Source: Rhodospirillales bacterium
GTDB taxonomy: Bacteria; Pseudomonadota; Gammaproteobacteria; Steroidobacterales; Rariloculaceae
NCBI GenBank assembly: GCA_024640665.1
Contig: JAHEEO010000088.1
Location: 1 to 11,587, forward strand
Length of the DNA stretch: 11,587 nucleotides
Direction: 5' to 3'
Part shown: positions 1 through 8,594 of the stretch, piece by piece
Layout: each line of letters begins with the position of its first letter
How positions within the stretch are numbered: the first letter of the stretch is position 1
Notes under the pieces: model-generated
What the model saw: only the letters and a program-made list of their open reading frames with translations
Databases searched by the model: none
What the model was told of the DNA's origin: nothing
Made by a program: the position numbers and the translations under genes

Positions 1-1971
1 CCAATCTTATCGCCCGAGTTGCTCGAACTGTTGCAGTGGGCTGCTCGCTACTACCACCACCCGATCGGGGAAGTCCTTCATCAGGCGATACCGCAATGGC
101 TGCGACAAGGCCGCCCGGTTCGCAGCGCGATCGAGCAGGGCTGGGCGGTGACCGAAGCTGGACACAGCGCGCTGCGCGACGCAGCTTCTCTGCAGCGCGC
201 TCCGAAACAAGCTGCTGCACTCAGATCGCTCGCAGCACACAGCGCCGCTACCCGTGCTGAGTTGAGTACGCTCGGCATAAGCGCGGACACGCTGCGCCGG
301 CTCGCTGACAAGGCGCTGATCGAAAGCGTTGATAGGGATCGGCCGTCCAGTCACAGCGACTTGGAGACACCACCTGAATTAACTGCGGATCAGCAGTTGG
401 TCGTTGATCAAGTCAGCCACGACCCAGCTCAATTCAGAGCGTATCTCCTGCAAGGTGTCACCGGCAGTGGCAAGACAGAAGTCTATCTGCGCCTGATCCA
501 GAGCGGTCTCTTGCAGGGCCTGCAGTCACTGCTGCTGGTGCCGGAGATTGGTCTCACGCCCCAACTGGTGGCGCGGCTGCGTAAACGCTTCGGCACCGAG
601 CTGGCCGTCTTGCATTCGGGCCTTACCGACAAGGAGCGTCTTGGGGCATGGCAGCGGGCGCACACCGGCGCCGCTCGGCTCGTGGTCGGCACGCGTTCGG
701 CTATATTCGCATCGCTGCCTCAACTCGGCCTGATTGTCGTCGATGAAGAACATGACGCTTCGTTCAAACAACAGACGGGATTTCGTTACAGCGCGCGTGA
801 TTTGGCCATTGTTCGCGCCCGCAAGCTTGGCATCAAGGTCGTCCTGGGATCGGCGACACCTTCGCTCGAAAGCCTGCACAACGCCCTCACCGGTCGCTAT
901 GCGTTGCTCGACATGCCGAGGCGTATCGGTGCCGGTGGCCAGCCGCGCGTGCGACTCGTCGACTTGAATCTTCACGCTGATCGGCAAGGCTTGTCGACGC
1001 CGCTGATCGAACAAATGACAGCCCATCTGGCCGCAGACCACCAAGTCATCCTGTTCTTGAATCGTCGCGGCTTTGCACCGGCGCTGTTTTGCCCGCAGTG
1101 CGCACAGTGCGAACGCTGCAAACAATGCGATGCCAACCTGACGGTACATGCGCGAGCAGGCAAGCTGCGCTGCCATCACTGCGGACGAGACACGCCTCTG
1201 CAGTGGCGCTGCCCCAACTGCGAAGCCGAGCGCGTGGCCGTGGGTGCCGGAACGCAAAGGGTCACGGATGAGCTGCAAGCACTGATGCCTGACCAAACGA
1301 TCGCGCGCCTGGACCGAGATACGGCGAGTCGAGTCGGTGCGATGGACCAGGTGCTCGAAGCAGTCGCATCGGGTCAGACGAACGTTCTGATCGGCACGCA
1401 AATGCTGACCAAAGGCCATGATTTCCCAAACGTGACACTCGTTGGCATCTTAAACGCCGATCAAGGCTTGTTCGGCACCGATTTCCGCAGTGAGGAGCGG
1501 CTCGCCCAATCTATCTTGCAGGTCGCCGGGCGCGCTGGGCGCCGCGACGAACCTGGCGAAGTGCTCGTGCAGACACATTTCCCAAATCATCCATTACTCA
1601 GTCGCTTGTTGAATGAAGGCTATATGGCCTTTGCCGAGCTCGCATTGGCGGAACGCGAGCGCGCAGGTTGGCCGCCGTATTCGCATGTTGCCGTGATACG
1701 CGCAGAATCGACGCAGCGCCGGCGCGGCTTAGACTTTCTTGCCGCCATTCGCCAACGGGCCGAGCAGCAAGAACAAGATGTATTACTGCTGGGCCCCGCG
1801 GCGGCCACGATGGAGCGCCGCAACGGCCGGTATCGATTTCAATTGGTGCTGCAGTCCAAACACCGCAAGCCGCTGCATCAATTGTTGGACGCACTGCTCA
1901 ACGCGCTACCGGACCTGCCAGCAAGCCGGCAGGTGCGCTGGGCAATCGATGTTGATCCGGTCGAACTTTAG
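1..1971 (+). CDS. priA: Primosomal protein N' (replication restart helicase PriA), 5'-truncated by the window
   Basis: This is the superfamily 2 DNA helicase that recognises abandoned replication forks and reloads the replisome. The reading frame is open from base 1, giving 656 visible residues. PriA is usually about 730 residues, so roughly 75-90 N-terminal residues (most of the 3'-end-binding domain) lie outside the window. Visible motifs are Walker A GVTGSGKT (about 460-483), the DEEH box (about 739-750), motif V GTQMLTKGHDF, and motif VI QVAGRAGRR (about 1519-1545). The zinc-binding insert (about 1090-1225) has four CxxC pairs with the usual spacing. One extra cysteine (codon at 1108) sits inside the first pair-to-pair linker, giving nine in all. 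The C-terminus is complete, ending in IDVDPVEL then TAG. An 87-base gap follows before argS on the same strand. The identification is secure; the true start is not visible. Confidence 0.97.
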   Translation, partial: PILSPELLELLQWAARYYHHPIGEVLHQAIPQWLRQGRPVRSAIEQGWAVTEAGHSALRDAASLQRAPKQAAALRSLAAHSAATRAELSTLGISADTLRRLADKALIESVDRDRPSSHSDLETPPELTADQQLVVDQVSHDPAQFRAYLLQGVTGSGKTEVYLRLIQSGLLQGLQSLLLVPEIGLTPQLVARLRKRFGTELAVLHSGLTDKERLGAWQRAHTGAARLVVGTRSAIFASLPQLGLIVVDEEHDASFKQQTGFRYSARDLAIVRARKLGIKVVLGSATPSLESLHNALTGRYALLDMPRRIGAGGQPRVRLVDLNLHADRQGLSTPLIEQMTAHLAADHQVILFLNRRGFAPALFCPQCAQCERCKQCDANLTVHARAGKLRCHHCGRDTPLQWRCPNCEAERVAVGAGTQRVTDELQALMPDQTIARLDRDTASRVGAMDQVLEAVASGQTNVLIGTQMLTKGHDFPNVTLVGILNADQGLFGTDFRSEERLAQSILQVAGRAGRRDEPGEVLVQTHFPNHPLLSRLLNEGYMAFAELALAERERAGWPPYSHVAVIRAESTQRRRGLDFLAAIRQRAEQQEQDVLLLGPAAATMERRNGRYRFQLVLQSKHRKPLHQLLDALLNALPDLPASRQVRWAIDVDPVEL

Positions 1972-1998
1972 CTGCTAAACGCTTTTCGGTAGGTAGCT

Positions 1999-2028
1999 TA
2001 GATCCGGTCCGCGCCCATCGGTTAGAAT
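1999..2028 (+). promoter_or_regulatory. Weak candidate sigma-70 promoter for argS
   Basis: In the 87-base gap between priA and argS, TAGAAT at 2023-2028 matches the -10 consensus in five of six positions. A poor -35 match, TAGATC (1999-2004), lies 18 bases upstream. Transcription would start near 2035, giving a leader of about 24 bases before the argS GTG. The -35 is weak, so activity rests mainly on the -10. argS could instead be read through from priA. Confidence 0.3.
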
Positions 2029-2058
2029 GCGCGACCAGACCACTCACCGCAAAAGTCC

Positions 2059-3807
2059 GTGCACGCCACAATTCAAAAATTACTGGAGCAGGCGCTAAGC
2101 GCCGTCGCAAAAGACGCGTCGCTCGCGACACTGGCATCGATGGATCCGCAAACCGAGCGCACGCGTGACGCCCGCCACGGCGATTTCACCAGTAATGTCG
2201 CCATGCGCGCAGCAAAACTGCTCGGCCAAAAACCGCGCGAACTGGCCCAACGGATCGCCGCGGCCATTCCAGAGGCCGATATCGTGCATAAGGTCGATAT
2301 CGCTGGGCCGGGCTTTATCAATCTGACGTTGAGCGCCACCGCCTATCGCGAGGAAATGGCGCGCGTGCTGAGCGCAAGACAGCAATATGGTTCATCAGAG
2401 TCTGCGCAAGGCCGTCGCGTGCTCGTAGAGTTTGTTTCGGCTAATCCCACCGGACCGCTGCATGTCGGTCATGGCCGGCACGCCGCGTTCGGCGCATCGC
2501 TGGCTAACATCCTTCGGGCGACTGGTCATCATGTCGACACCGAATACTACGTCAATGATGCCGGGCGCCAGATGGACATTCTCGCGCTCAGTGTTTGGCT
2601 GCGTTATCTAGAGTTGGCGGGCATTGAATTCGAGTTTCCGCACAATTGCTATCAAGGCGCTTACTGCAAAACAATTGCGCAAACTATCGCCAGTCAATCT
2701 GGCACTGCGCTGACCGGAGACCCTGCTGTACTTAGCCAGCTCATCGCTGATGAATCTCACGAACCCGAAGCCAAATTGGACGCCCTGATCGGCTGTGCCA
2801 AATCGTTGCTCGGGCCAGAGGGCTTCGCGATTTTCTTCGGCGCTGCTATCGAAGAAATTCTCGGTGACATTCGTGACGACTTGCACGAATTCGGTGTCGA
2901 TTACGATCGATGGTATTCGGAGAGAAGTCTTACCGAAAACAACTTGATCGATAACGCGATAAGCAAATTGCGAGCGAGCGATCTACTCTATGAAAAAGAC
3001 GGCGCTACTTGGTTTCGCACCACTGATTTTGGCGATGATAAGGACCGTGTCGTTATTCGCGAAAACGGAGCGACGACGTACTTCGCGTCTGACATCGCAT
3101 ACCACAAAGAAAAGTGCGAACGTGGCTATGATCTCCTGATCAATGCATTTGGTTCGGATCACCATGGTTACATCGCTCGTCTGCAAGCCGCGCTCGCAGG
3201 GTTCGGCCAGCCAATTGATACTCTCGAGGTGCGGCTCGTTCAGTTTGTCGTATTGTTCCGCGGCAGCGAGAAAGTTCAAATGACGACACGCGGCGGCAAC
3301 TATGTAACGCTGCGTGACCTGCGCGAAGAAGTGGGCAACGATGCCGCGCGATTCTTTTACGTTTCGCGGTCGAATGATCAACACTTGGATTTCGATCTCG
3401 AACTCGCGAAGTCTGCTTCCAACGATAACCCGGTCTATTACGTGCAGTATGCACACGCGCGAATCAGCAGCACACTGCGCAAGCTCGATGACAGCGGCGC
3501 AAAACTGCCACTACCTAACGCAGCTGCGCTGGCGCCACTTTGCGAAAATGAGGAACTGCAACTGATGCGCCAAATCAGCCGCTACGGTGAAGTAGTTCAG
3601 ACTGCATCCGACAACCGCGCCCCGCAGATGATTGTGCAGTACCTGCGCGACTTGGCGGCGGAGTTTCATTCGTTCTACAACGCTCAACGAATCATCGTGG
3701 ACGATCCGCAAGTTCGCGACGCAAGATGTCTGCTGATTACTGCAACACAGCAAGTCCTGGCAAACGGCTTAGCACTCCTCGGCGTTGCGGCTCCGGATAC
3801 GATGTAA
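2059..3807 (+). CDS. argS: Arginyl-tRNA synthetase
   Basis: ArgRS is a class I synthetase that charges tRNA-Arg with arginine in the cytoplasm, using ATP. The product is 582 residues, a normal length for the family. In order: the N-terminal tRNA D-loop recognition domain (about 1-90), the HIGH-type signature HVGH at residues 135-138 within ANPTGPLHVGHGRH, the Rossmann catalytic core, and the degenerate KMSK loop K405-VQMTTR. ArgRS enzymes often lack a canonical KMSKS, so this is normal. The DALR anticodon-binding domain covers about residues 455-582, with YVQYAHARI at its start. The start is GTG at 2059; it gives the expected N-terminus, but no good Shine-Dalgarno is seen, only an A-rich stretch. 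The TAA stop is 17 bases before the SPOR gene, so the two are probably one transcript. Confidence 0.97.
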   Translation: MHATIQKLLEQALSAVAKDASLATLASMDPQTERTRDARHGDFTSNVAMRAAKLLGQKPRELAQRIAAAIPEADIVHKVDIAGPGFINLTLSATAYREEMARVLSARQQYGSSESAQGRRVLVEFVSANPTGPLHVGHGRHAAFGASLANILRATGHHVDTEYYVNDAGRQMDILALSVWLRYLELAGIEFEFPHNCYQGAYCKTIAQTIASQSGTALTGDPAVLSQLIADESHEPEAKLDALIGCAKSLLGPEGFAIFFGAAIEEILGDIRDDLHEFGVDYDRWYSERSLTENNLIDNAISKLRASDLLYEKDGATWFRTTDFGDDKDRVVIRENGATTYFASDIAYHKEKCERGYDLLINAFGSDHHGYIARLQAALAGFGQPIDTLEVRLVQFVVLFRGSEKVQMTTRGGNYVTLRDLREEVGNDAARFFYVSRSNDQHLDFDLELAKSASNDNPVYYVQYAHARISSTLRKLDDSGAKLPLPNAAALAPLCENEELQLMRQISRYGEVVQTASDNRAPQMIVQYLRDLAAEFHSFYNAQRIIVDDPQVRDARCLLITATQQVLANGLALLGVAAPDTM

Positions 3808-3824
3808 CACGGAGCGAGCTGGCG

Positions 3825-4409
3825 ATGGCACGTAAGAGACGCACAAACGATGAAGCACCCGGCTGGATTTGGATGCTATTCGGTTTGGGGATTGGCCTTG
3901 TCGTGGCATTGGGCGTCTATATCAACGGACGGCAAACGCCCACGCCACAGAATGCGCCGGCGGCAGTAAACGAACGCGCCCCGGCGGAAGCGTTGCCAGA
4001 GGAACCACAGGTCGGTACCGCGGCCGCAACAGTCAGCTCCGGGTCGCAACGCAGCCGCATCGAAGACCCAGACCGGTTCAGCTTTTACGACGAACTGCCT
4101 CGCTACGAAGTCGTAGTGCCGGAGATCGAGAGTCCATCAGCGCGCAGCAATACGGCAACGGCGATAGAGGCGCCTGGCGTCTACGTACTCCAAGCCGGCT
4201 CCTTTCGGACAGCTCAGGATGCTGAGGTGCAACGGGCCAATCTCGCTCTGCTAGGCATAGAGTCGCGGATTCAACGCGTCTCGATAGATGAGCAAACATT
4301 TCATCGCGTACGCGTGGGCCCGATTGATGATCTCGATAGCCTGAATGCGATTCGTCGCCGCCTATTTGATGCAAACGTCGAGTCGCTCGTTATGCGTATC
4401 GCCGAATAG
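3825..4409 (+). CDS. SPOR-domain membrane protein, FtsN-like
   Basis: The product has 194 residues. It has a short basic cytoplasmic N-terminus (MARKRR), one membrane segment at about 15-33, a Pro/Ala-rich periplasmic linker, and a C-terminal SPOR domain at about 117-194 beginning GVYVLQAGSF. SPOR domains bind septal peptidoglycan lacking stem peptides, so a division-related envelope role is likely. The linker carries FYDELPRYEVVVPE (87-100); a similar FYxxLP stretch occurs in other SPOR proteins encoded after argS. The start at 3825 is chosen because GGAG at 3811-3814 lies ten bases upstream and the basic-then-membrane N-terminus fits. An upstream in-frame ATG at 3726 would add 33 residues overlapping argS and is less likely. 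In many gammaproteobacteria this gene sits between argS and hslVU; hslVU is absent here. Whether it is true FtsN is not provable from sequence alone. Confidence 0.9.
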   Translation: MARKRRTNDEAPGWIWMLFGLGIGLVVALGVYINGRQTPTPQNAPAAVNERAPAEALPEEPQVGTAAATVSSGSQRSRIEDPDRFSFYDELPRYEVVVPEIESPSARSNTATAIEAPGVYVLQAGSFRTAQDAEVQRANLALLGIESRIQRVSIDEQTFHRVRVGPIDDLDSLNAIRRRLFDANVESLVMRIAE

Positions 4410-4412
4410 GCG

Positions 4413-4433
4413 CGTTGCGCGTCGCACGCAACG
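4413..4433. terminator. Possible bidirectional transcription terminator hairpin
   Basis: A perfect 7-base-pair inverted repeat, CGTTGCG (4413-4419) with CGCAACG (4427-4433), encloses a 7-base loop. It lies in the 41-base gap between two convergent genes, immediately after the SPOR stop and 17 bases beyond the ntrX stop. No T-run follows on either strand, so it is not a classical intrinsic terminator. Position is the main argument. Confidence 0.35.
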
Positions 4434-4450
4434 GCAAGCATCGAATTGGA

Positions 4451-5791
4451 CTAGTCGTCTGCGCCAACCTGCCGAAAATCGACACCCAGAGAACGCAGCT
4501 TACGATACAGGTGAGTGCGCTCCATTCCGACACGCTTTGCAAGCTGCCCGACTTTGCCGTCGCACAGTATTAACTGCTGCTGCAAATAGGCGCGCTCAAA
4601 ATGCTCGCGCGCTTCGCGCAGTGGCATAGCCAATAGATCTTGTTTGATTAACGGCTCATCGGGCGGCGAATTAACGTCGAGTTCGGCTTCGACTTCGGGC
4701 AGCTGGATCTCTTCGGTACCGCCGAGAATCATCAGCCGTCGAACCAGATTTCTCAGCTCTCGTACATTGCCCGGCCATGGATAATTTCGCAGTCGATTCT
4801 GAGCTGCGATGCTGAAGCGACGGAATGTCAGTTGCTCAGTATCGACAAACATATCGACGTAATAACGCAGAAGTTCGGGCACATCTTCCGGAAATTCACG
4901 CAACGGCGGAACCCGCAGCACAACAACGCTGAGTAAAGACAACAGTTCCGCACCAAAAGTGTCGTTTCGCTCAAACCCCGGTGGCGCACAACTGAGCACT
5001 CGGACATCGAGTGGCTGCGTGCGTCCATCGTGTCCGGACGCGTAACTGCCCTGACGTAATGTATTGAGCAACAAGCGCCGTGCCTGCGGCGACATCTCGG
5101 CAAGATCGTTGATCATTAAAGTACCGCCATTGGCGGTGTCGAGCAGACCCGGTTCGCCCATTCTTCCCAACAGGCGCAGTTCGGCTGCGTCGGCTGTCAG
5201 GTCACCGCCCATAGCGACGACAAACGGCTGGTCGGAGCGCGCACTGCGACTCGCCAAAAAGCGCGCGGCTAATTCCTTGCCTGCCCCCGGTTCCCCACAG
5301 ATCATGGTATGCGCATCATGCTTGGCAACCCGGATGATCTGTTCGCGCAATTCGCGGATGGCTTCACTCTTGCCAACTGGCGCGCGCGCAAGCGTAGCTC
5401 CGGTTCCGGCACGTGCGGTACTGCGCTTAGCAGACAATGCTTTGCCGACGGTGCGCAGCAACTTCGACAGCGAAACAGGTTTCTCGATAAAGTCCACTGC
5501 GCCAAGACGCGTTGCTTCAACGGCTGTATCCACTGTGCCATGACCGGACATCATCACCACTGGACCGGTTACGCCAGTCTCCTGCCATTCCTTCAGCAAC
5601 GTGATGCCATCGATATCCGGCATCCAAATATCGAGCAATACGAGATCGAACTCTGCGGCGCGACGTGCAGCGCGTGCTTGTTCTGCATTTGCAGCTATCG
5701 TTACTGAGTAGCCTTCGTCGTTTAGAATTTCTGCCAACAGGGCGCGAATATCTTCTTCATCATCGACTACTAAAATTCGTGCACTTTTCAT
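4451..5791 (-). CDS. ntrX: NtrX-type response regulator with degenerate sigma-54 AAA+ domain
   Basis: This 446-residue cytoplasmic regulator is the likely phosphorylation partner of the adjacent NtrY. The receiver domain (about 4-120) is intact: acidic pair D10/D11, phospho-acceptor D54, S82 and K104. The AAA+ domain (about 140-355) keeps Walker A GEPGAGKE (166-173) and the sensor II stretch WPGNVREL (339-346). It lacks a GAFTGA loop: the segment runs ELRLLGRMGEPGLLDTANGG with no insertion. Walker B reads LMIND, with N228 and D229 where Asp-Glu is usual, and both arginine-finger positions are lost (G280 and L286 in FGAELLSLL). A Fis-type helix-turn-helix spans about 412-436 with GMERTHLYRKL, as in NtrX. 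The start overlaps the ntrY stop as ATGA. It most likely binds DNA under phosphorylation control but acts without classical sigma-54 remodelling. The NtrX name rests on context and the C-terminal domain. Confidence 0.9.
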   Translation of the reverse strand: MKSARILVVDDEEDIRALLAEILNDEGYSVTIAANAEQARAARRAAEFDLVLLDIWMPDIDGITLLKEWQETGVTGPVVMMSGHGTVDTAVEATRLGAVDFIEKPVSLSKLLRTVGKALSAKRSTARAGTGATLARAPVGKSEAIRELREQIIRVAKHDAHTMICGEPGAGKELAARFLASRSARSDQPFVVAMGGDLTADAAELRLLGRMGEPGLLDTANGGTLMINDLAEMSPQARRLLLNTLRQGSYASGHDGRTQPLDVRVLSCAPPGFERNDTFGAELLSLLSVVVLRVPPLREFPEDVPELLRYYVDMFVDTEQLTFRRFSIAAQNRLRNYPWPGNVRELRNLVRRLMILGGTEEIQLPEVEAELDVNSPPDEPLIKQDLLAMPLREAREHFERAYLQQQLILCDGKVGQLAKRVGMERTHLYRKLRSLGVDFRQVGADD

Positions 5792-7998
5792 GCGCGCTCC
5801 CTCCGTTGCTCGTGCCGAGCATTGAGCACTGCACTACCCTTTGATATAGGCAGAAGTATACTGATCTGCGCCCCGACTGGCTTGCGGTTCGTTGCATAGA
5901 TGTGTCCGCCATGCTCATCGACGATTTTCTTCACGATTGCCAGACCCAAACCTGTCCCCTTCAATTTGCTGGTTACGTAGGGCTCAAATGCATGATGCAC
6001 GATATCTTCAGCAAACCCTGGGCCATTGTCAGAAATCGTAATCTGGATCATCGGAGCAGCGTCCGCCTCGACCAGTGCTGTTTGTATCTCGATGTGGGCT
6101 TGATCGCCTGCATCGACCGCTTCAATTGCATTACGGATTAGATTATGGAAAACCTGACGCATTCGACCCACGTCTGCGTAAATCTCGGGTAACTCATCGT
6201 TGAGCACTAAATCTATATGCGCCGCTTGGGCACGGTAGAGTTCAGCTACTTCCGCAACAATAGCATTGACGTTCATGGAACTGAGTTCGATATCCGGCGT
6301 GCGTGCATACTGACTAAACGCATCGACCATTTCTTTCATCGCGACAACTTGCTGAATAATGGTGTGGGTCGAGCGATCCAAGAGGTCGAGGTCGTGAGAC
6401 TCTCCCGACAGATATCGATGCCGAAGCCGTTCGGCCGAAAGCTGAATAGGCGTTAGCGGATTCTTAATTTCATGTGCGAGGCGCCGGGCAACTTCGCCCC
6501 AGGCCGCGTCGCGCTGTGCCTGCAGTAACGCCGTGATATCGTCAAATACAATAACGACGCCGGCCAGCTCGTCGCCTTCGGCTGGCAGTGCTGTGCAAGC
6601 GCACATCAAGACGCGCCGACCGACTTCCCCCTGCAATACGATTTGTTCTCGCCACTCCTTTTCATTGTTGTTGAGGCGGCCCATCGTGACATCCAGAAAC
6701 TGCTGCAAGAGCGGATGTGCCACATCGAGATTCGAAAGTGGTTCGCCGATATGCGCTTCCAGGTCGGCATTCAGAATCGCACTGGCCGCCTGATTCGCTG
6801 TGCGAATACGCATATCAGGCTCGAGGGAAATCACGCCCGTAGTCAGACCGGCCAGAATGACTTCGAGCTGTTTGCGCTCTTCCTCAACGAGTTGCTGGCT
6901 GCGGCTCGCATCTTCACGTGCGGTAGCGAGACGTTGCGTCATATCGTTAAAGGAATTCACCAAAAAGCCGATTTCATCGCGGCGCGGCATAGGCAGCACC
7001 GTATCGAAATCGCCACGCGCTACCGCGCGAGTTCCTTGCATGAGCTGTTGAATGGGTACCAGTAAACGTTGCGCGAAATAAAATGCGCCATAGACGGAAG
7101 CGAGCACTGAAACCAACAACACCAGGCTCAGCGTCAGCGTAAAACTGTTCTTTAGAGACTCCCGCAAGAATGCCAGTTCGCTGTACTGGCTGAAGCTGGT
7201 CTGGACCGCGTTGGCGAGCGTTCCGAGCCGCTGTTCAACCGGCAACACGGCATGCAACATGAGCGCGTCGGTGCGCGACCCGGATGATGGCAGTTTTATC
7301 GCGGCAACGATCTCGAACTCGCTATCAGGCCGCGGCTCCAATTCAACGTAGCCATTACCTTGTTGTAGCTGAAACAGTATTTCTTCGCTCGGATAACGCG
7401 GCAGCGGCGCGTCAATCGCCCCAGAACTCGTCGCAATGATTCGGCTGGTTGAATCGTAAACCGTCATTTCCGCGGCGCCAGTTGTGCGTCGGAACTCTGC
7501 AAGCTGATCGACAAGATCCGCGTTACTGGCGCCGCTCAAGCTGCGCGCGACCGTTTGCAGCTGATCTAGCGTTTCCCGTTTCTGGATATCGAGGGCCGTC
7601 TGACTCAACGCCAACGCGTCACCAAGACCCTGTTCGACATCCAAGCTAAACCAATTGTCGATTCCGCGATTAATAAACGCGACCGAAAACAAGTACACAA
7701 TGACGAGCGGTGTCACAGCCAGCATGACCAGCAGCAACACCATCCGAGTTTGCAAACGCACACCGGGTACGTGGTGACGATAATCTCGAATCAACCGTAC
7801 GATATTGATAACGATCAATGCCGACAGTATTGCGATACCGATCGAGTTGATCGGCAGTATCCATTGCAGCGCTTGTGAAAAGTTGTCCGAATTTTCCGCG
7901 ATCTGGCTGAACAGCAGCAGCGCTGCGAGCCACAGCAGCACGCCCAGCACGAGCAGGACGACTAGTAGAGCCTGTTTTACCCGTCTTGCAAACGCCAT
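5788..7998 (-). CDS. ntrY: NtrY-type membrane sensor histidine kinase
   Basis: The product has 736 residues. It has three hydrophobic segments near the N-terminus (about 8-30, 48-70, 86-108), an extracytoplasmic sensing region (about 110-283), and a further membrane segment (about 285-309). Then come a HAMP linker (about 309-362), a PAS-like domain (about 372-490), the dimerisation/phosphoacceptor helix with H509 in RRLAHEIKNPLTP, and the ATPase domain. The last shows the N box (N623), G1 DNGPGF (657-662) and G2 GTGLGLAIV (681-689). All kinase motifs look intact, so it should autophosphorylate and pass phosphate to NtrX. The four-segment plan with an early hairpin is typical of NtrY. The ATG at 7998 overlaps the DUF4390 gene by 22 bases and the stop overlaps ntrX by 4, indicating coupled translation. 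NtrYX systems have been linked to nitrogen, redox and envelope responses; the signal here is unknown. Confidence 0.93.
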   Translation of the reverse strand: MAFARRVKQALLVVLLVLGVLLWLAALLLFSQIAENSDNFSQALQWILPINSIGIAILSALIVINIVRLIRDYRHHVPGVRLQTRMVLLLVMLAVTPLVIVYLFSVAFINRGIDNWFSLDVEQGLGDALALSQTALDIQKRETLDQLQTVARSLSGASNADLVDQLAEFRRTTGAAEMTVYDSTSRIIATSSGAIDAPLPRYPSEEILFQLQQGNGYVELEPRPDSEFEIVAAIKLPSSGSRTDALMLHAVLPVEQRLGTLANAVQTSFSQYSELAFLRESLKNSFTLTLSLVLLVSVLASVYGAFYFAQRLLVPIQQLMQGTRAVARGDFDTVLPMPRRDEIGFLVNSFNDMTQRLATAREDASRSQQLVEEERKQLEVILAGLTTGVISLEPDMRIRTANQAASAILNADLEAHIGEPLSNLDVAHPLLQQFLDVTMGRLNNNEKEWREQIVLQGEVGRRVLMCACTALPAEGDELAGVVIVFDDITALLQAQRDAAWGEVARRLAHEIKNPLTPIQLSAERLRHRYLSGESHDLDLLDRSTHTIIQQVVAMKEMVDAFSQYARTPDIELSSMNVNAIVAEVAELYRAQAAHIDLVLNDELPEIYADVGRMRQVFHNLIRNAIEAVDAGDQAHIEIQTALVEADAAPMIQITISDNGPGFAEDIVHHAFEPYVTSKLKGTGLGLAIVKKIVDEHGGHIYATNRKPVGAQISILLPISKGSAVLNARHEQRRERA
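5800..5804 (-). promoter_or_regulatory. Strong ribosome binding site for ntrX inside ntrY
   Basis: Read on the minus strand, GGAGG lies eight bases before the ntrX ATG, within the last codons of ntrY. Together with the ATGA overlap it supports the start at 5791 and translation initiation that is both coupled and independently strong. Confidence 0.75.
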
Positions 7999-8594
7999 CT
8001 AAACCACTCACTCGACAACGAGAATGCATGCCGCCAAAACGTCAGAAGCCGCAAAGGGCCGGAAAACTCATCCATATCGAGTTCTGCACGGATTCTCGCG
8101 TCATAGCTGCGTTCGGGATTCAATAAGGCGACATCAATGAACGGCAATTGCTCGATTCGGCCCAGGTAATTGAGCGCTGCGCTCACGGTTGCGAAAGATG
8201 CTTGTTCACCGCCGTTGATATTACGCACGATGTAACGCTCGGTCAGCGCGTAATATTCAATACTGAAGCGTTGATCGACGTCGGCATCTTCGTCATCGAT
8301 CCAAAAGCGCCGCACGCGAATCAGGTCGACTTCGATATGGATAATGAGCGGGACTCCGGACTCCAGCGCCTCCAATGCTTCGCTCGATAGCTGGAAATCG
8401 ATCAAGGCGTTCACAAAATAGACGCCAGAGAAAATCTCCGAGCTTGCCGAACGCACGGTAAAAACACCGTCTTGATCTTGTGCGTGTGCCGCCGTTGCGA
8501 ACAACATAATGACCACAGTAAAGAATCTGACGACCAAGCCGGCACGGTGGTGCCGTCGATCGTACTTTTTCAATTGCAAGCAGAAGTCGTTCAC
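7977..8594 (-). CDS. DUF4390 domain protein, exported
   Basis: A 205-residue protein of unknown function, recognised as DUF4390 mainly from its place between rsmB and ntrY and from the C-terminal GPLRLLTFWRHAFSLSSEWFRW stretch (about residues 178-199). A basic N-terminal segment (KKYDRRHHR) precedes a hydrophobic core (about 19-33) and the cleavage-like site AHA/Q near residue 38, so export to the periplasm is likely. The mature part is acidic and probably beta-rich, with no catalytic motif I recognise. The GTG start at 8594 lies 13 bases after the rsmB stop, with no clear Shine-Dalgarno, so start assignment is uncertain; later starts would shorten the signal peptide's basic region. Its 3' end overlaps ntrY by 22 bases. 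Constant proximity to ntrY suggests a role with the sensor, but that is inference. Confidence 0.85.
   Translation of the reverse strand: MNDFCLQLKKYDRRHHRAGLVVRFFTVVIMLFATAAHAQDQDGVFTVRSASSEIFSGVYFVNALIDFQLSSEALEALESGVPLIIHIEVDLIRVRRFWIDDEDADVDQRFSIEYYALTERYIVRNINGGEQASFATVSAALNYLGRIEQLPFIDVALLNPERSYDARIRAELDMDEFSGPLRLLTFWRHAFSLSSEWFRWRLQDG

Noticed and set aside
526..1419. 297-residue open frame on the minus strand inside priA
   Set aside because: It is fully antisense to well-conserved helicase coding sequence, has no recognisable domain, and is explained by GC-biased codon use.
1967..1979. Palindrome TTTAGC-T-GCTAAA at the priA stop as a terminator
   Set aside because: With a one-base centre it can form only a very short AT-rich stem, and the following T-run is short and offset.
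2983..3456. 157-residue minus-strand open frame inside argS
   Set aside because: It is antisense to conserved ArgRS sequence, shows no domain, and has no ribosome binding site that I could support.
3726..3824. Upstream ATG extending the SPOR protein by 33 residues into argS
   Set aside because: The ATG at 3825 has a good GGAG site and a normal basic-then-membrane N-terminus; the extension is out-of-frame argS sequence.
5064..5543. 159-residue plus-strand open frame inside ntrX
   Set aside because: It is low-complexity, Ala/Ser/Arg-rich translation opposite the regulator; a shadow frame.
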